Shown: piece after piece, positions 15,612 through 23,374 of the stretch
How the letters are laid out: every line of letters begins with the position of its first letter
Position numbering within the stretch: position 1 is the stretch's first letter
NCBI RefSeq assembly: GCF_030160115.1
Contig: NZ_BSNS01000015.1
Coordinates: 1-64,000, forward strand
Reading direction: 5' to 3'
DNA: 64,000 nt
Source: Devosia nitrariae
GTDB lineage: Bacteria > Pseudomonadota > Alphaproteobacteria > Rhizobiales > Devosiaceae
The notes under the pieces: model-generated
What the model was told of the DNA's origin: nothing
Seen by the model: the letters and a program-made list of their open reading frames with translations, nothing else
Database searches by the model: none
Program-made: the position numbers and the translations under genes

Positions 15612-16688
15612 CTAGTCCGGCCAGGCAAAGTGCGGCGCGCCGATGGCGTGCAGCGTTTCCGCCGGTGCACCGCCGATCGCCAAGAGCAGCAATTCGCCCA
15701 TACGCCGGCCCGCGCCGACGAAATCCTCAAAGACCGTCTCGGCACCCGGCCGGAACTGGGCAAACAGCGGTGTCGCCTGCTTGGTGACGACATGAGCCGT
15801 CCCGCCGATGATCCGGCCGCTTTCGGCGAGGCCATCGATGACAGCAAGCGCTGAAATCTCCGAGCAGCAGACATAGCCATCCGGCGGGTCGGGACGGCGC
15901 TGGCGCTTGATGACATGGGTGCGGATGGCATCCGTCGGGCTGCTGAGCGTCACGTCCGCGGCGATCTCATGATCGAGCTGCAGCGCTTCGGCCGCGCGAA
16001 CAAAGCCGTCGCGCAGATGCTCGCTATAGGTCAGGGCACTCTCGGGCAGGAGGATCGCAACCTTCCGGCATCCCCTCTTCGCCAGCCGCTCGACCGCGCC
16101 GCTCGCATAGGCCTCGTTGTCGAAGTCGACGAATGCATGTGCTTGGGCGAACTGGCTGCGCCCGTGGCTGACAAATGGGAAGCCCGCATCGAACAGGAAC
16201 TTTACCCGCTCGTCGAACGGTTCGACCTTGGAGAAGATCACCCCGTCCGCCATGCGGTTGCGCACGATATGGCGGATCGGCTCAATGCCGGCGATGTTGC
16301 GGAACTGCGGGGTGATGACGAGGTGGTAGGCCGTGCCGCGAAGTGCTTCGGTGATACCCGTCACCAGCGAGGTGCCAAAGCCGTAGATGTGCTCGTCAGG
16401 CTCTAGAACGAGGGAGATGACGTTGGTGCGCCCGGTTTTCAGCCGCAAAGCAGCCCTGTCTGGCAGGTAGCCGATCTCGGCGGCGATCCTCTGCACCCGC
16501 TCGCGCGTTTCCTGGGCGAGCTCCGGGGCATTGTTGAGCGCTCGCGAGATCGTAGTGACGGCCAGCCCAGTCATCTGCGCGATGGTCTTGAGCGTCGGCT
16601 TGTCCGAGGGCGACGCCCCACGCCGCGGGCGCCTGGCGGGCCGGTCGAGATCGTCCTGCAACTTGTCGATCTCCCCCATCCCGGGCAT
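15612..16688 (-). CDS. LacI-family transcriptional regulator
   Basis: A 358-residue regulator. A linker of about 30 residues (LQDDLDRPARRPRRGASPSD) precedes the LacI HTH TLKTIAQMTGLAVTTISRAL, the hinge region RVQRIAAEIGYLPDRAALRL, and the periplasmic-binding-like core beginning RTNVISLVLEPDEHIYGFG. The sugar-sensing half ends in LAIGGAPAETLHAIGAPHFA. ATG at 16688 has GGAG five bases upstream; the frame reaches 16745. No catabolic operon is adjacent, so the target is unknown; the effector is presumably a sugar or sugar derivative. Confidence 0.9.
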   Translation of the reverse strand: MPGMGEIDKLQDDLDRPARRPRRGASPSDKPTLKTIAQMTGLAVTTISRALNNAPELAQETRERVQRIAAEIGYLPDRAALRLKTGRTNVISLVLEPDEHIYGFGTSLVTGITEALRGTAYHLVITPQFRNIAGIEPIRHIVRNRMADGVIFSKVEPFDERVKFLFDAGFPFVSHGRSQFAQAHAFVDFDNEAYASGAVERLAKRGCRKVAILLPESALTYSEHLRDGFVRAAEALQLDHEIAADVTLSSPTDAIRTHVIKRQRRPDPPDGYVCCSEISALAVIDGLAESGRIIGGTAHVVTKQATPLFAQFRPGAETVFEDFVGAGRRMGELLLLAIGGAPAETLHAIGAPHFAWPD

Positions 16689-17215
16689 GGTTGCTCCGGC
16701 CGCGTCTTCGGCGGCAACATCAATAGATCGCCGCAGGCTTTTCAAGCAAGGTCATGCCGCTATTGCCTCCCCCATCGCCGCGGCGCGTCGTCTGGATAAA
16801 ACCGGAGACAAAAGATCAAGTTTTCCCGCCAGCCGGGAATCGGAGAGCTTTTTTCCCGTTCGCAGGAAATTCTTGTGCAGCGGGTTCTGGAAATTTCAGC
16901 GCCCCTCACTTATCTTGGGCAGCGTGCCGGACGCCCGGCACGTTTTCGTTCAACCCCGCTATGAAAGGAATGCAGATGATGACATCGGCGACGCCTGCAA
17001 CGCATACCGGGATGCTGAACGTACGTCTCCTCGGCATGCATGGCGCCAAGCGCTGGCAAGGGACCTGTCGATCCAAACGAATGTGACCGCTCGCGTCACC
17101 TCGTTGTCTCAAAGAATCGATATCAGGCCCGCGCTGCCGCCATGATCCGGCAATTAAAATACCATATTGCCAAGGATTATGGGTTCCGGCCGACGCGCAA
17201 GTGGAGTCTCCACCC
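16689..17215. other. Long intergenic region with hairpin and candidate sORF
   Basis: About 530 bases without a recognised gene. CGTGCCGG-ACGC-CCGGCACG followed by TTTTCGTT (16923-16950) looks like a terminator or attenuator on the + strand. Just after it an AAAGGA motif precedes ATG 16976, opening a 36-codon frame to 17086 (MMTSATPATHTGMLNVRLLG at its start) with no similarity I recognise. The rest shows no feature beyond upstream sequence of the LacI gene and of the + strand gene at 17216. Confidence 0.4.
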
Positions 17216-17437
17216 ATGCATGAACCCAGTGTTGACAGGACCAACGTCCACAAGCCCATCGTGATCGAAGTCGCCGGCGAACCGCTGGGCGTCGTCGTTC
17301 GCGAGGCTGGCGGCTACCGTTTCATCGCGGTCAAGCTTCCAGCTTTCGCCATCGACGGCCATACTTTCGAGAGCGTCGAAACCGCCCGGATCGCTGCATC
17401 CGAGGTGTTGCGGATCAACGGGAGCGACGCCGCCTGA
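17216..17437 (+). CDS. Small conserved-looking protein, unknown
   Basis: A 73-residue soluble protein: IVIEVAGEPLGVVVREAGGY RF-type strands followed by a helix (FESVETARIAASEVLRING). It has regular codon use with strong GC at third positions and a following terminator, which supports it as real. Start chosen at ATG 17216, with GTGGAG upstream. I do not recognise a named family; the shape resembles short DUF1508-like or KTSC-like beta-alpha proteins but the similarity is too weak to assign. Confidence 0.6.
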   Translation: MHEPSVDRTNVHKPIVIEVAGEPLGVVVREAGGYRFIAVKLPAFAIDGHTFESVETARIAASEVLRINGSDAA

Positions 17438-17463
17438 CGGTGTCCTTGTTCCGGCAAGAAGGC

Positions 17464-17491
17464 AGGCGGGCCAGGGCCCGCCTCTTTTTTT
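17464..17491 (+). terminator. Rho-independent terminator
   Basis: AGGCGGGC-CAGG-GCCCGCCT followed by CTTTTTTTG, 27 bases after the stop of the gene at 17216-17437. Confidence 0.9.
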
Positions 17492-17494
17492 GCC

Positions 17495-17624
17495 TCAGAG
17501 CAACGTGCGAAAGGAGCCTGTCCCGGACTTGATCCGGGATGGGTACCGGCTTTTTGCAGGAAACGTTGCGACAGCACGGAACGAGAGCCGGCGCTCTGAT
17601 TCGATCAGAGCGCATAACGTCTAG
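17495..17624. repeat. RIME-like repeat, copy c, with inserted palindrome
   Basis: Same layout as copies a and b (outer CAACGTGCG...CGTTGCG pairing, ACCGGCTTTTTGCAG, inner GCTCTGATTCGATCAGAGC, terminal CTAG). A palindromic stretch TCCCGGACTTGATCCGGGA (17520-17538) is inserted within the first inverted repeat. The terminal CTAG supplies the stop of the gene at 17621-17848. Confidence 0.75.
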
Positions 17625-17848
17625 TCGTCGTTGGTTGCGTTGAGCTCTTCCGGCCTTCGGCCGTCGTCGAAATCAGGCAGGGCCGGTTCGCTCGCCTCGA
17701 GCGCGGCCTCGATGGCATCGGCCATGGTTGCAACGTCGATGCGTATGGCGCCTTCCAGCGCCTGCCGCTCAAGCTCGGCGGCGATCACTGCCTCGATCAG
17801 CGCCCGCCGGTCGAGCCTGCTCTCCTCGGATTCAGGTGTGTCAGCCAT
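17621..17848 (-). CDS. Small acidic protein, unknown
   Basis: A 75-residue acidic, mainly helical protein (RRALIEAVIAAELERQALEG near residue 14, TMADAIEAALEASEP near 41) ending in a disordered acidic tail. The ATG at 17848 overlaps the 3' end of the 48-codon gene upstream by eight bases, so the two are coupled. Its stop codon is the TAG of the CTAG end of a RIME-like repeat, so the present C-terminus may have been set by the repeat. No family recognised. Confidence 0.6.
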   Translation of the reverse strand: MADTPESEESRLDRRALIEAVIAAELERQALEGAIRIDVATMADAIEAALEASEPALPDFDDGRRPEELNATNDD

Positions 17849-17987
17849 TCCCATCGACCGAGAGCCCCTGTTCGTCGAGCCGGATCTCGACCCCGGGCCG
17901 CGTCTCCTGCTGATAGATATAGATACCCAGGACAGCAATCACCGCCACCAGCGCGGCGATTATGAGGTAGAATCCATTCCGGGTCAT
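17841..17987 (-). CDS. 48-residue single-pass membrane protein
   Basis: ATG at 17987 has a clean AGGAG six bases upstream. The translation is a short N-terminus, one membrane helix (FYLIIAALVAVIAVLGIYIY, residues 6-25), and a polar tail (QQETRPGVEIRLDEQGLSVD). Small proteins with this pattern, a helix ending GxYxYQ and then a VEIR-D-GxSV tail, are frequent in Hyphomicrobiales; function unknown. It overlaps the next gene by eight bases. Confidence 0.75.
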   Translation of the reverse strand: MTRNGFYLIIAALVAVIAVLGIYIYQQETRPGVEIRLDEQGLSVDGNG

Positions 17988-18043
17988 CAGCGCTCCTGGG
18001 CGTTCGTCCACGTCCCACTATAACGCCTTGGCAGCGTGCGGGT

Positions 18044-18613
18044 TCAAGCTCGCGACGGTGAAAGACTGCGCAACGCCGAAACGAATGCGGCGATGCCGCT
18101 GGCGAGCGTGCCGGAGTTGTCGACGACGATAGGCTCAACCCCCTGGGGCAGGGGCGCGCCTTCGCGGGCAAGCCGTGCGGCAATCTCCTTGCCCGTCTCG
18201 CGCCCGCGCGCCGCCAGCCGTTCGGCTCGCAGAGTCATTTCGGCTGTGATCAGCATGACGCGGCAGCGCGCAAAGCGCGCCATGGCGTCGCCGACGACGT
18301 GCCGCGAGCCGTTGGCGACGACGATTCGGCCGCGCGCCACGTCGCTTGCCACGCTCCCGGGAAGCGCGTAGCGCAGGCCGTGCGCCCGCCAGGACAGGGA
18401 AAAGTGTCCCGCCGCCTCGGCCTGATCGAAGCTTGCAACATCGAGACTGTCGTGATCCTCGGCTTGCGTATCGGCATGCCGGGTCACGATGCGCTTGACG
18501 AAGACGAAGCCGGGATCGCCCCGCAATGCCTCGCGGGCGCCGGAAATCAGCGTGTCCTTGCCGACACCCGAGGGGCCGACGACCAGCACCAGTGAGCCGC
18601 CGCCCCCCTCCAT
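18044..18613 (-). CDS. phnN: Ribose 1,5-bisphosphokinase PhnN
   Basis: A 189-residue kinase of the PhnN/guanylate-kinase-like group converting ribose 1,5-bisphosphate to PRPP in phosphonate breakdown. The P-loop GPSGVGKDTLISGAR lies at residues 13-27. RIVTRHADTQAEDHDSLD near 41, FSLSWRAHGLRYALP near 71 and VVVDNSGTL near the end are characteristic of PhnN. It follows phnM with two bases between, in a three-gene unit DUF1045-phnM-phnN. The start at 18613 is just after the phnM stop. Confidence 0.92.
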   Translation of the reverse strand: MEGGGGSLVLVVGPSGVGKDTLISGAREALRGDPGFVFVKRIVTRHADTQAEDHDSLDVASFDQAEAAGHFSLSWRAHGLRYALPGSVASDVARGRIVVANGSRHVVGDAMARFARCRVMLITAEMTLRAERLAARGRETGKEIAARLAREGAPLPQGVEPIVVDNSGTLASGIAAFVSALRSLSPSRA

Positions 18614-18615
18614 CG

Positions 18616-19749
18616 TCAGGCGACCCGCACGCCGCCGCGCCAGACGGCTCGGACTACCGGCGTGCCGCCGATGAGCGAGACGCGCACGAGGTCGGCCCGT
18701 TTGCCGGCCGCGATCACGCCGCGATCGTCAAGCCCGGCCGCTTCCGCCGGGTTGCGGGTCACCGTCGCCAGGGCCTGGGGCAGGGTTATGCTGTCGACCC
18801 GTTGCGGAAGAACGAACGCGGCCTGCATCAAGGCGAACGGCACGTAGTCCGAGCTCAACACGTCGAGAAGTCCGGCTCGCACCAGGTCGGTCGCCGAGAT
18901 ATTGCCCGAATGCGACTGCCCGCGCACGACATTGGGGGCGCCCATGAGGATGGCAAGCCCCGCGTCATGGGCGGCCGAGGCCGCTTCCAGCGTCGTCGGG
19001 AACTCGGCGATGTCGACACCGTCCTCGACGGCCTCTTCAACGTGGTCAAGCGTTGCATCGTCGTGGCTGGCAAGCGCTATGCCGAGCTCGCGGGCGCGCG
19101 CGACGATGGCGCGCCGGTTGGATCCGGCGTAACGGTGATGCTCGTCGAGCCGCGCAGCAATGAACGCCTCGAGCTCTTCTTCGGTCCGGCCGGCCTCGTA
19201 CCATTTCTTGTATTCGGCGATGGTGCGGAACTGCCGCTGGCCCGGGGTGTGGTCCATCATCGAGGCGAGTTGCGTCGTCTCGTGCTGCGCATAGGTCTCG
19301 AAATGGTCGACCACGTCTTCGGTCGGCAATTCGCAGCGCAGGTGCACCAGATGCTCGGCCTTCAGCCTCCCCTCGTCGCGCCCGCTCCGGATCGCGCCAA
19401 CCAGCCGGTCCACGTGGATGCCCATGTCGGCAACGTCGGGCGAGGAGCCGATGCGCACCGCGTCGAACACCGTCGTGATGCCCGAGCCGATGATCTGCGC
19501 ATCGTGCGCGTGGAGCGCGGCCACCGGGTCCCAGTAGACGCCGGGACGTGGCCGGTAGTGCCATTCGAGGTGGTCGGTATGCAATTCGACGAGGCCGGGG
19601 ATGAGATAGTCGCCCCCGATATCCTCGCCGACCTGCGAGGAGCCTTCGTCTATGGCGGCGATGGTTTCGTCCTCGATGGCGAGCGATCCGTCGACCTCGC
19701 CGTCGGCAAGGACGATGCGGGCATTCCTCAGGGCAAGACAGCGCGACAT
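18616..19749 (-). CDS. phnM: Ribose methylphosphonate triphosphate diphosphatase PhnM
   Basis: A 377-residue amidohydrolase-superfamily enzyme that hydrolyses alpha-D-ribose 1-methylphosphonate 5-triphosphate to the monophosphate and pyrophosphate. Features: YLIPGLVELHTDHLEWHYRP at about 50-69 (metal-binding histidines), GITTVFDAVRIGSSPDV, LASHDDATLDHVEEAVEDGV with metal-site residues, and NVVRGQSHSGNISATDLV near 275. Length and end are normal. Its start shares one base with the stop of the upstream DUF1045 gene (TGATG). Confidence 0.94.
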   Translation of the reverse strand: MSRCLALRNARIVLADGEVDGSLAIEDETIAAIDEGSSQVGEDIGGDYLIPGLVELHTDHLEWHYRPRPGVYWDPVAALHAHDAQIIGSGITTVFDAVRIGSSPDVADMGIHVDRLVGAIRSGRDEGRLKAEHLVHLRCELPTEDVVDHFETYAQHETTQLASMMDHTPGQRQFRTIAEYKKWYEAGRTEEELEAFIAARLDEHHRYAGSNRRAIVARARELGIALASHDDATLDHVEEAVEDGVDIAEFPTTLEAASAAHDAGLAILMGAPNVVRGQSHSGNISATDLVRAGLLDVLSSDYVPFALMQAAFVLPQRVDSITLPQALATVTRNPAEAAGLDDRGVIAAGKRADLVRVSLIGGTPVVRAVWRGGVRVA

Positions 19750-20447
19750 CAGGCTTCTCCCCCGAGAGCGAAATCCGCACCGCGCCGGAAGGCGTGGCCG
19801 GGCTCGGGCTCGACGAAGATCGAGATTGAATCGAGCACCATCTTCTCCTCCAGCACCGGAGCGAACCAGGTCTCCGCCGCCGTTCGGATCTCGGGAGCCG
19901 CCTGCGGATCGAGCCGGTCGGTCAGCGTCATGTGGAAGCGGAACTCTTCAGCCACATACGGATACCCGTAGCGATCGAGAAGTTCATGCTGGCGGGCGCT
20001 GAGCTTGCCGTTGGCCGTGCGGCGAGCGCGGTCCCTTTCGGAGAGGGGGGCGCGAAGCTCTTCGAGCGCCTCGACGCATTCCTGGGCAAAGCGGGTAAGC
20101 CTCTCCTCCTGCACGGCCGGCACGATGGCCAGGAACCCGTCGATCGAGCGGATCTCCATCGGCCCCATGTCGAGCGGCGACTTGACTTGCGCAAACGTGG
20201 CGACCTTCTCGGTCAGGTCCTCCTGGTCAGCCTCCTCCCGCAGGCGCATCGGGGCGCGCAGCGTTGCATGAAAGCCGTAACGGTTGGGCGAGCCGGTGAA
20301 GTTGAGCAGGCGATCCCGGTCCATGCCTGCCACCGGGCCGTCGAAGGTCTCGCCGGTCGCCGCGTCCCGGCCGAGCCAGATGGCGGCCCGCTCCCAGAGC
20401 GGCCCGGTGGCGGGCGGTGCGTAGTAGACGGCGTAACGTTCGGCCAT
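19749..20447 (-). CDS. DUF1045 2H-type phosphonate metabolism protein
   Basis: A 232-residue protein of the DUF1045 family, a 2H phosphoesterase-like group often found with phosphonate (phn) genes. Two catalytic HxT motifs are visible, YGFHATLRAP near residue 63 and FHMTLTDRLD near 178. The family may act on a cyclic phosphate intermediate of C-P lyase degradation, but its reaction is not settled. ATG 20447 is preferred; an open frame continues far upstream on this strand only because it is antisense to the glycerate kinase gene. First gene of the phn unit. Confidence 0.85.
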   Translation of the reverse strand: MAERYAVYYAPPATGPLWERAAIWLGRDAATGETFDGPVAGMDRDRLLNFTGSPNRYGFHATLRAPMRLREEADQEDLTEKVATFAQVKSPLDMGPMEIRSIDGFLAIVPAVQEERLTRFAQECVEALEELRAPLSERDRARRTANGKLSARQHELLDRYGYPYVAEEFRFHMTLTDRLDPQAAPEIRTAAETWFAPVLEEKMVLDSISIFVEPEPGHAFRRGADFALGGEA

Positions 20448-20612
20448 GGGTCGTCCCGAATCCGCTTGAGTTGGTCTGCGTTGAAACGTGGCCGCATATC
20501 CGACCCGGATGTCAACTTCTTGACAGCGACAAACCGCCTGACGCTGGACTTGATCCGTTCGCCTCGCCAATATCGCAGCACCGCGTTGTTTCCCCGAATC
20601 GTCGAGAGGCCG

Positions 20613-21866
20613 ATGGACCGCTCCTTGCTTGAAGAGCTCTTTGCGCGTGCGGTTGCCGTGGCTCAGCCCGAGCGCGCCGTGCGCGATCATCTGCCGCCCC
20701 CGCCCACAGGCCGCACGGTGGTGATCGGGGCAGGCAAGGCCTCGGCGCAGATGGCCCGCGCCTTCGAAGAGGCGTGGGAAGGACCGCTCACCGGCCTCGT
20801 CGTCACCCGTTACGGCTACGCCTGCGACTGCGAGCGCATCGAGATCGTCGAGGCGGCCCACCCTGTCCCCGACGAAGCTGGATACCTGGCTGCGCGCCGA
20901 ATGATGGAGATGGTATCGGGACTGGGGCCTGACGACCTCGTCGTCGCGCTGATCTCGGGCGGCGGCTCTTCGCTCCTGCCGGCGCCCGCGCCGGGCCTGA
21001 CGCTTGCCGACGAGCAGGCGGTCAACAGGGCCCTCCTTGCCTCCGGCGCGCCCATCGGCGTGATGAACCTCATCCGCAACCAGTTCTCGACCATCAAAGG
21101 TGGCCGCCTTGCCGTGCGCGCCGCACCGTCGCGCGTTGCAACACTGGTTGTCTCGGACGTACCCGGCGACGATCCGGCCGTGGTCGCCTCGGGGCCGACC
21201 ATCCCGCTCGCGGCGGCGCGCGAGATGGCGCGCAAGTATGCCGGACTCTACAGGCTCGACCTGCCGGAGCCGGCAAGGGTGCTGCTCGCCGGCGAGGATA
21301 ACCTCGCCCCGCGTCCCGACGATCCGCGCCTTGCCCACAACAGCGTCGCCACCATCGCCTCGGCCGCGATTTCGCTCGCCGCCGCCGCCGATCTCGCGCG
21401 TGAGCACGGCATCGAGGCGGCCATTCTCTCGGACGCCATCGAAGGCGAGGCGCGTGAGGTTGCGCGCGTACACGCCGCCATCGCCCGCGAGATCGCCACC
21501 CGCAACCGGCCGTTCGGCAAGCCGGTCGTCGTTCTGTCGGGCGGCGAGACGACGGTGACGGTGCGCGGCAACGGCCGTGGCGGGCGTAACGCCGAATTCC
21601 TCCTCTCGCTCGCCGTTGCCATCGACGGGCTCGACGGGGTGACCGTGCTTGCCGCCGATACCGACGGCATCGACGGGTCCGAGGACAATGCTGGCGCCTT
21701 CGCCGACGGCACCAGCGCCGCCCGCATGCGCCGTGCCGGCATCGATCCCCTGGCCGCGCTTGCCGACAACGACGCCTATTCGGCCTTTGCCGCCATCGGC
21801 GATCTTTTCGTCACCGCGCCCACCGGCACCAACGTCAACGATTTCCGGGCGATCATCGTGCGTTAG
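20613..21866 (+). CDS. Glycerate 2-kinase (MOFRL family)
   Basis: A 417-residue DUF4147/MOFRL-type glycerate kinase (TtuD/GckA class) forming 2-phosphoglycerate from D-glycerate. N-terminal domain: TVVIGAGKASAQMARAFEEA near residue 33, VALISGGGSSLLPAP near 111, MNLIRNQFSTIKGGRLA near 151, VSDVPGDDPAVVASGPT near 182. C-terminal MOFRL domain: VVLSGGETTVTVRGNGRGGR near 307 and the ADTDGIDGSEDNAGAF segment near 345. The ATG at 20613 has GAGAGG just upstream; the much longer open frame starting at 19932 is antisense to DUF1045 and rejected. Divergent from DUF1045. Confidence 0.92.
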   Translation: MDRSLLEELFARAVAVAQPERAVRDHLPPPPTGRTVVIGAGKASAQMARAFEEAWEGPLTGLVVTRYGYACDCERIEIVEAAHPVPDEAGYLAARRMMEMVSGLGPDDLVVALISGGGSSLLPAPAPGLTLADEQAVNRALLASGAPIGVMNLIRNQFSTIKGGRLAVRAAPSRVATLVVSDVPGDDPAVVASGPTIPLAAAREMARKYAGLYRLDLPEPARVLLAGEDNLAPRPDDPRLAHNSVATIASAAISLAAAADLAREHGIEAAILSDAIEGEAREVARVHAAIAREIATRNRPFGKPVVVLSGGETTVTVRGNGRGGRNAEFLLSLAVAIDGLDGVTVLAADTDGIDGSEDNAGAFADGTSAARMRRAGIDPLAALADNDAYSAFAAIGDLFVTAPTGTNVNDFRAIIVR

Positions 21867-21954
21867 GTTTGGGAAATCTTCCGGATTTCTAAGCCCCCGC
21901 TTGAGCGCTTTTCATCAATCTGCTCTATGGGCGCGCAACGTGCCGGAGGAAACC

Positions 21955-22893
21955 ATGGCCAAGAGAAAGATCGCCGTCATCGGCGTCGGCAAGATCGCGC
22001 AGGACCAGCACCTGCCGGTAATCGACAAGAGCGATGATTTCGAACTCGCTGCCACGGTGTCGACCCGTGGCGTCGGCCATGGCGATGTGCCGGTCTTCCG
22101 TACGCCGGCCGAGTTCTATACGGCCATGCCCGAAGTGCGGCTCGTTTCCATCTGTACGCCGCCGGGCGTGCGCCATGCCTATGTGCGCGAGGCGCTCGAT
22201 GCTGGCATGGACGTGATGATGGAAAAGCCGCCGACCCCGACGATCTCCGAACTCGACGATCTCGTCGCCTATGCGGCCGCCAAGGGGCGCGTCCTCTTCC
22301 AGACCTGGCACTCACGTTACAACGCTGCCGTCGACCGCGCGCGCGACATCCTGGCCGAGGACGGGGTCAAGTCCGTGCGTATCGACTGGCGTGAGAGCGT
22401 CAGGAAATGGCACCCCGGCCAGGATTGGGTGTGGGAACCGGGTGGGTTTGGCGTCTGCGATCCCGGCATCAATGCGCTTTCGATCTTCACCAAGATCATG
22501 CCGTTCCCGGTGTTCGTCGAGAGTGCCAGGCTCACCTTTCCGGCCAATCGGCAGACGCCGGTCGATGTCGAGATCGCCTTCAAGTCCGGCCAGGTGCATA
22601 AGCCTGCAATGAGCGCCGGCTTCAACTGGCTCGAAGAGTCGGGCGAGATCTGGACGATCGCCATCGAGACGGTCAAAGGCGGAGGCCTCAAGCTCGAAAA
22701 GGGCGGCACCGTGCTGCGTGTCGATGGCGAAGTGACGCTGGAAGCCCCTTCCGAGGAGTACGAGCGCATCTATGAGCGCTTCGCAACCCTCCTCGACCAG
22801 GGCGAGAGTGAAGTCGACGGCTCGCCGCTGCGGCTGACCGCCGACGCCTTCCTGCTCGGCGCAAGGATCAATACCGATCCCTTCGAATGGTAA
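21955..22893 (+). CDS. D-galactose/L-arabinose 1-dehydrogenase (Gfo/Idh/MocA)
   Basis: A 312-residue NAD(P)-dependent oxidoreductase. Rossmann start KIAVIGVGKIAQDQHLPVID at residues 5-24, the MMEKPPTP catalytic-Lys motif near 92, LFQTWHSRYNAAVDRARD near 117, VRKWHPGQDWVWEPGGFGV near 146 and CDPGINALSIFTKI near 166. These match Azospirillum-type L-arabinose 1-dehydrogenase and galactose 1-dehydrogenase, which form the aldonolactone in non-phosphorylative pathways. GGAGGAAACC precedes ATG. The remaining pathway genes (lactonase, dehydratase) are not nearby, so the exact sugar is uncertain. Confidence 0.85.
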   Translation: MAKRKIAVIGVGKIAQDQHLPVIDKSDDFELAATVSTRGVGHGDVPVFRTPAEFYTAMPEVRLVSICTPPGVRHAYVREALDAGMDVMMEKPPTPTISELDDLVAYAAAKGRVLFQTWHSRYNAAVDRARDILAEDGVKSVRIDWRESVRKWHPGQDWVWEPGGFGVCDPGINALSIFTKIMPFPVFVESARLTFPANRQTPVDVEIAFKSGQVHKPAMSAGFNWLEESGEIWTIAIETVKGGGLKLEKGGTVLRVDGEVTLEAPSEEYERIYERFATLLDQGESEVDGSPLRLTADAFLLGARINTDPFEW

Positions 22894-22897
22894 TGAT

Positions 22898-23290
22898 TTA
22901 ACCTTCAGCGGCCGGCGGACGTCCTCTGCCGGTGACGCTGTGGAACTGCTCGAGGATGGGGCGGATTTCGACGCTGCAATAGGGCGCTATCGCACTCTCA
23001 CCGACAAGGGCGATGGCTTCGTCGAGATTCTCCGCCTCGACGACGAGGAAGCCGCCGAGGAACTCCTTGGTCTCCATATAGGGACCGTCGGTACGGGTGA
23101 GCTTGCCGTTCTCGAGCCGCAGGACCGTGGCGGTCTCGGGCGGCTGCAGCGGCGTGGCGAGGATCAGTCGGCCGCTGTCGCGCAGTTTCCAGTCCTCCTC
23201 GATCGTCGCGTCGGTCAGGCGCTGGCCTTCCTCCGGCGTCAGCGACGACATGGCGCTGCCGTCGATATGGACGAGGCAAACGTATTTCAT
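22898..23290 (-). CDS. YCII-related DGPF-domain protein
   Basis: A 130-residue YciI/DGPF family protein: MKYVCLVHID start, GRLILATPLQPPETATVLRL near 41, TRTDGPYMETKEFLGGFLVV with the DGPF-like DGPY motif near 65, and IAPYCSVEIRPI near 100. These ferredoxin-fold dimers are often encoded with ECF sigma factors; none is adjacent here. Function unknown. It ends four bases from the convergent dehydrogenase. Confidence 0.9.
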   Translation of the reverse strand: MKYVCLVHIDGSAMSSLTPEEGQRLTDATIEEDWKLRDSGRLILATPLQPPETATVLRLENGKLTRTDGPYMETKEFLGGFLVVEAENLDEAIALVGESAIAPYCSVEIRPILEQFHSVTGRGRPPAAEG

Positions 23291-23374
23291 TTGTGGTCTC
23301 CCTTGCTTGGTTGCGCAGGGTTAGTCGACCGGACGAACGCCATTCGACATTTCGACAGGATTTTCTCGGTGGCC

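Noticed and set aside
19932..20612. N-terminal extension of the glycerate kinase frame
   Set aside because: The extension lies antisense to DUF1045 and has no similarity; a ribosome binding site and family-typical N-terminus place the start at 20613.
20448..21473. N-terminal extension of the DUF1045 frame
   Set aside because: Antisense to the glycerate kinase; DUF1045 proteins start with the MAERYAVYYAP-type motif at 20447.
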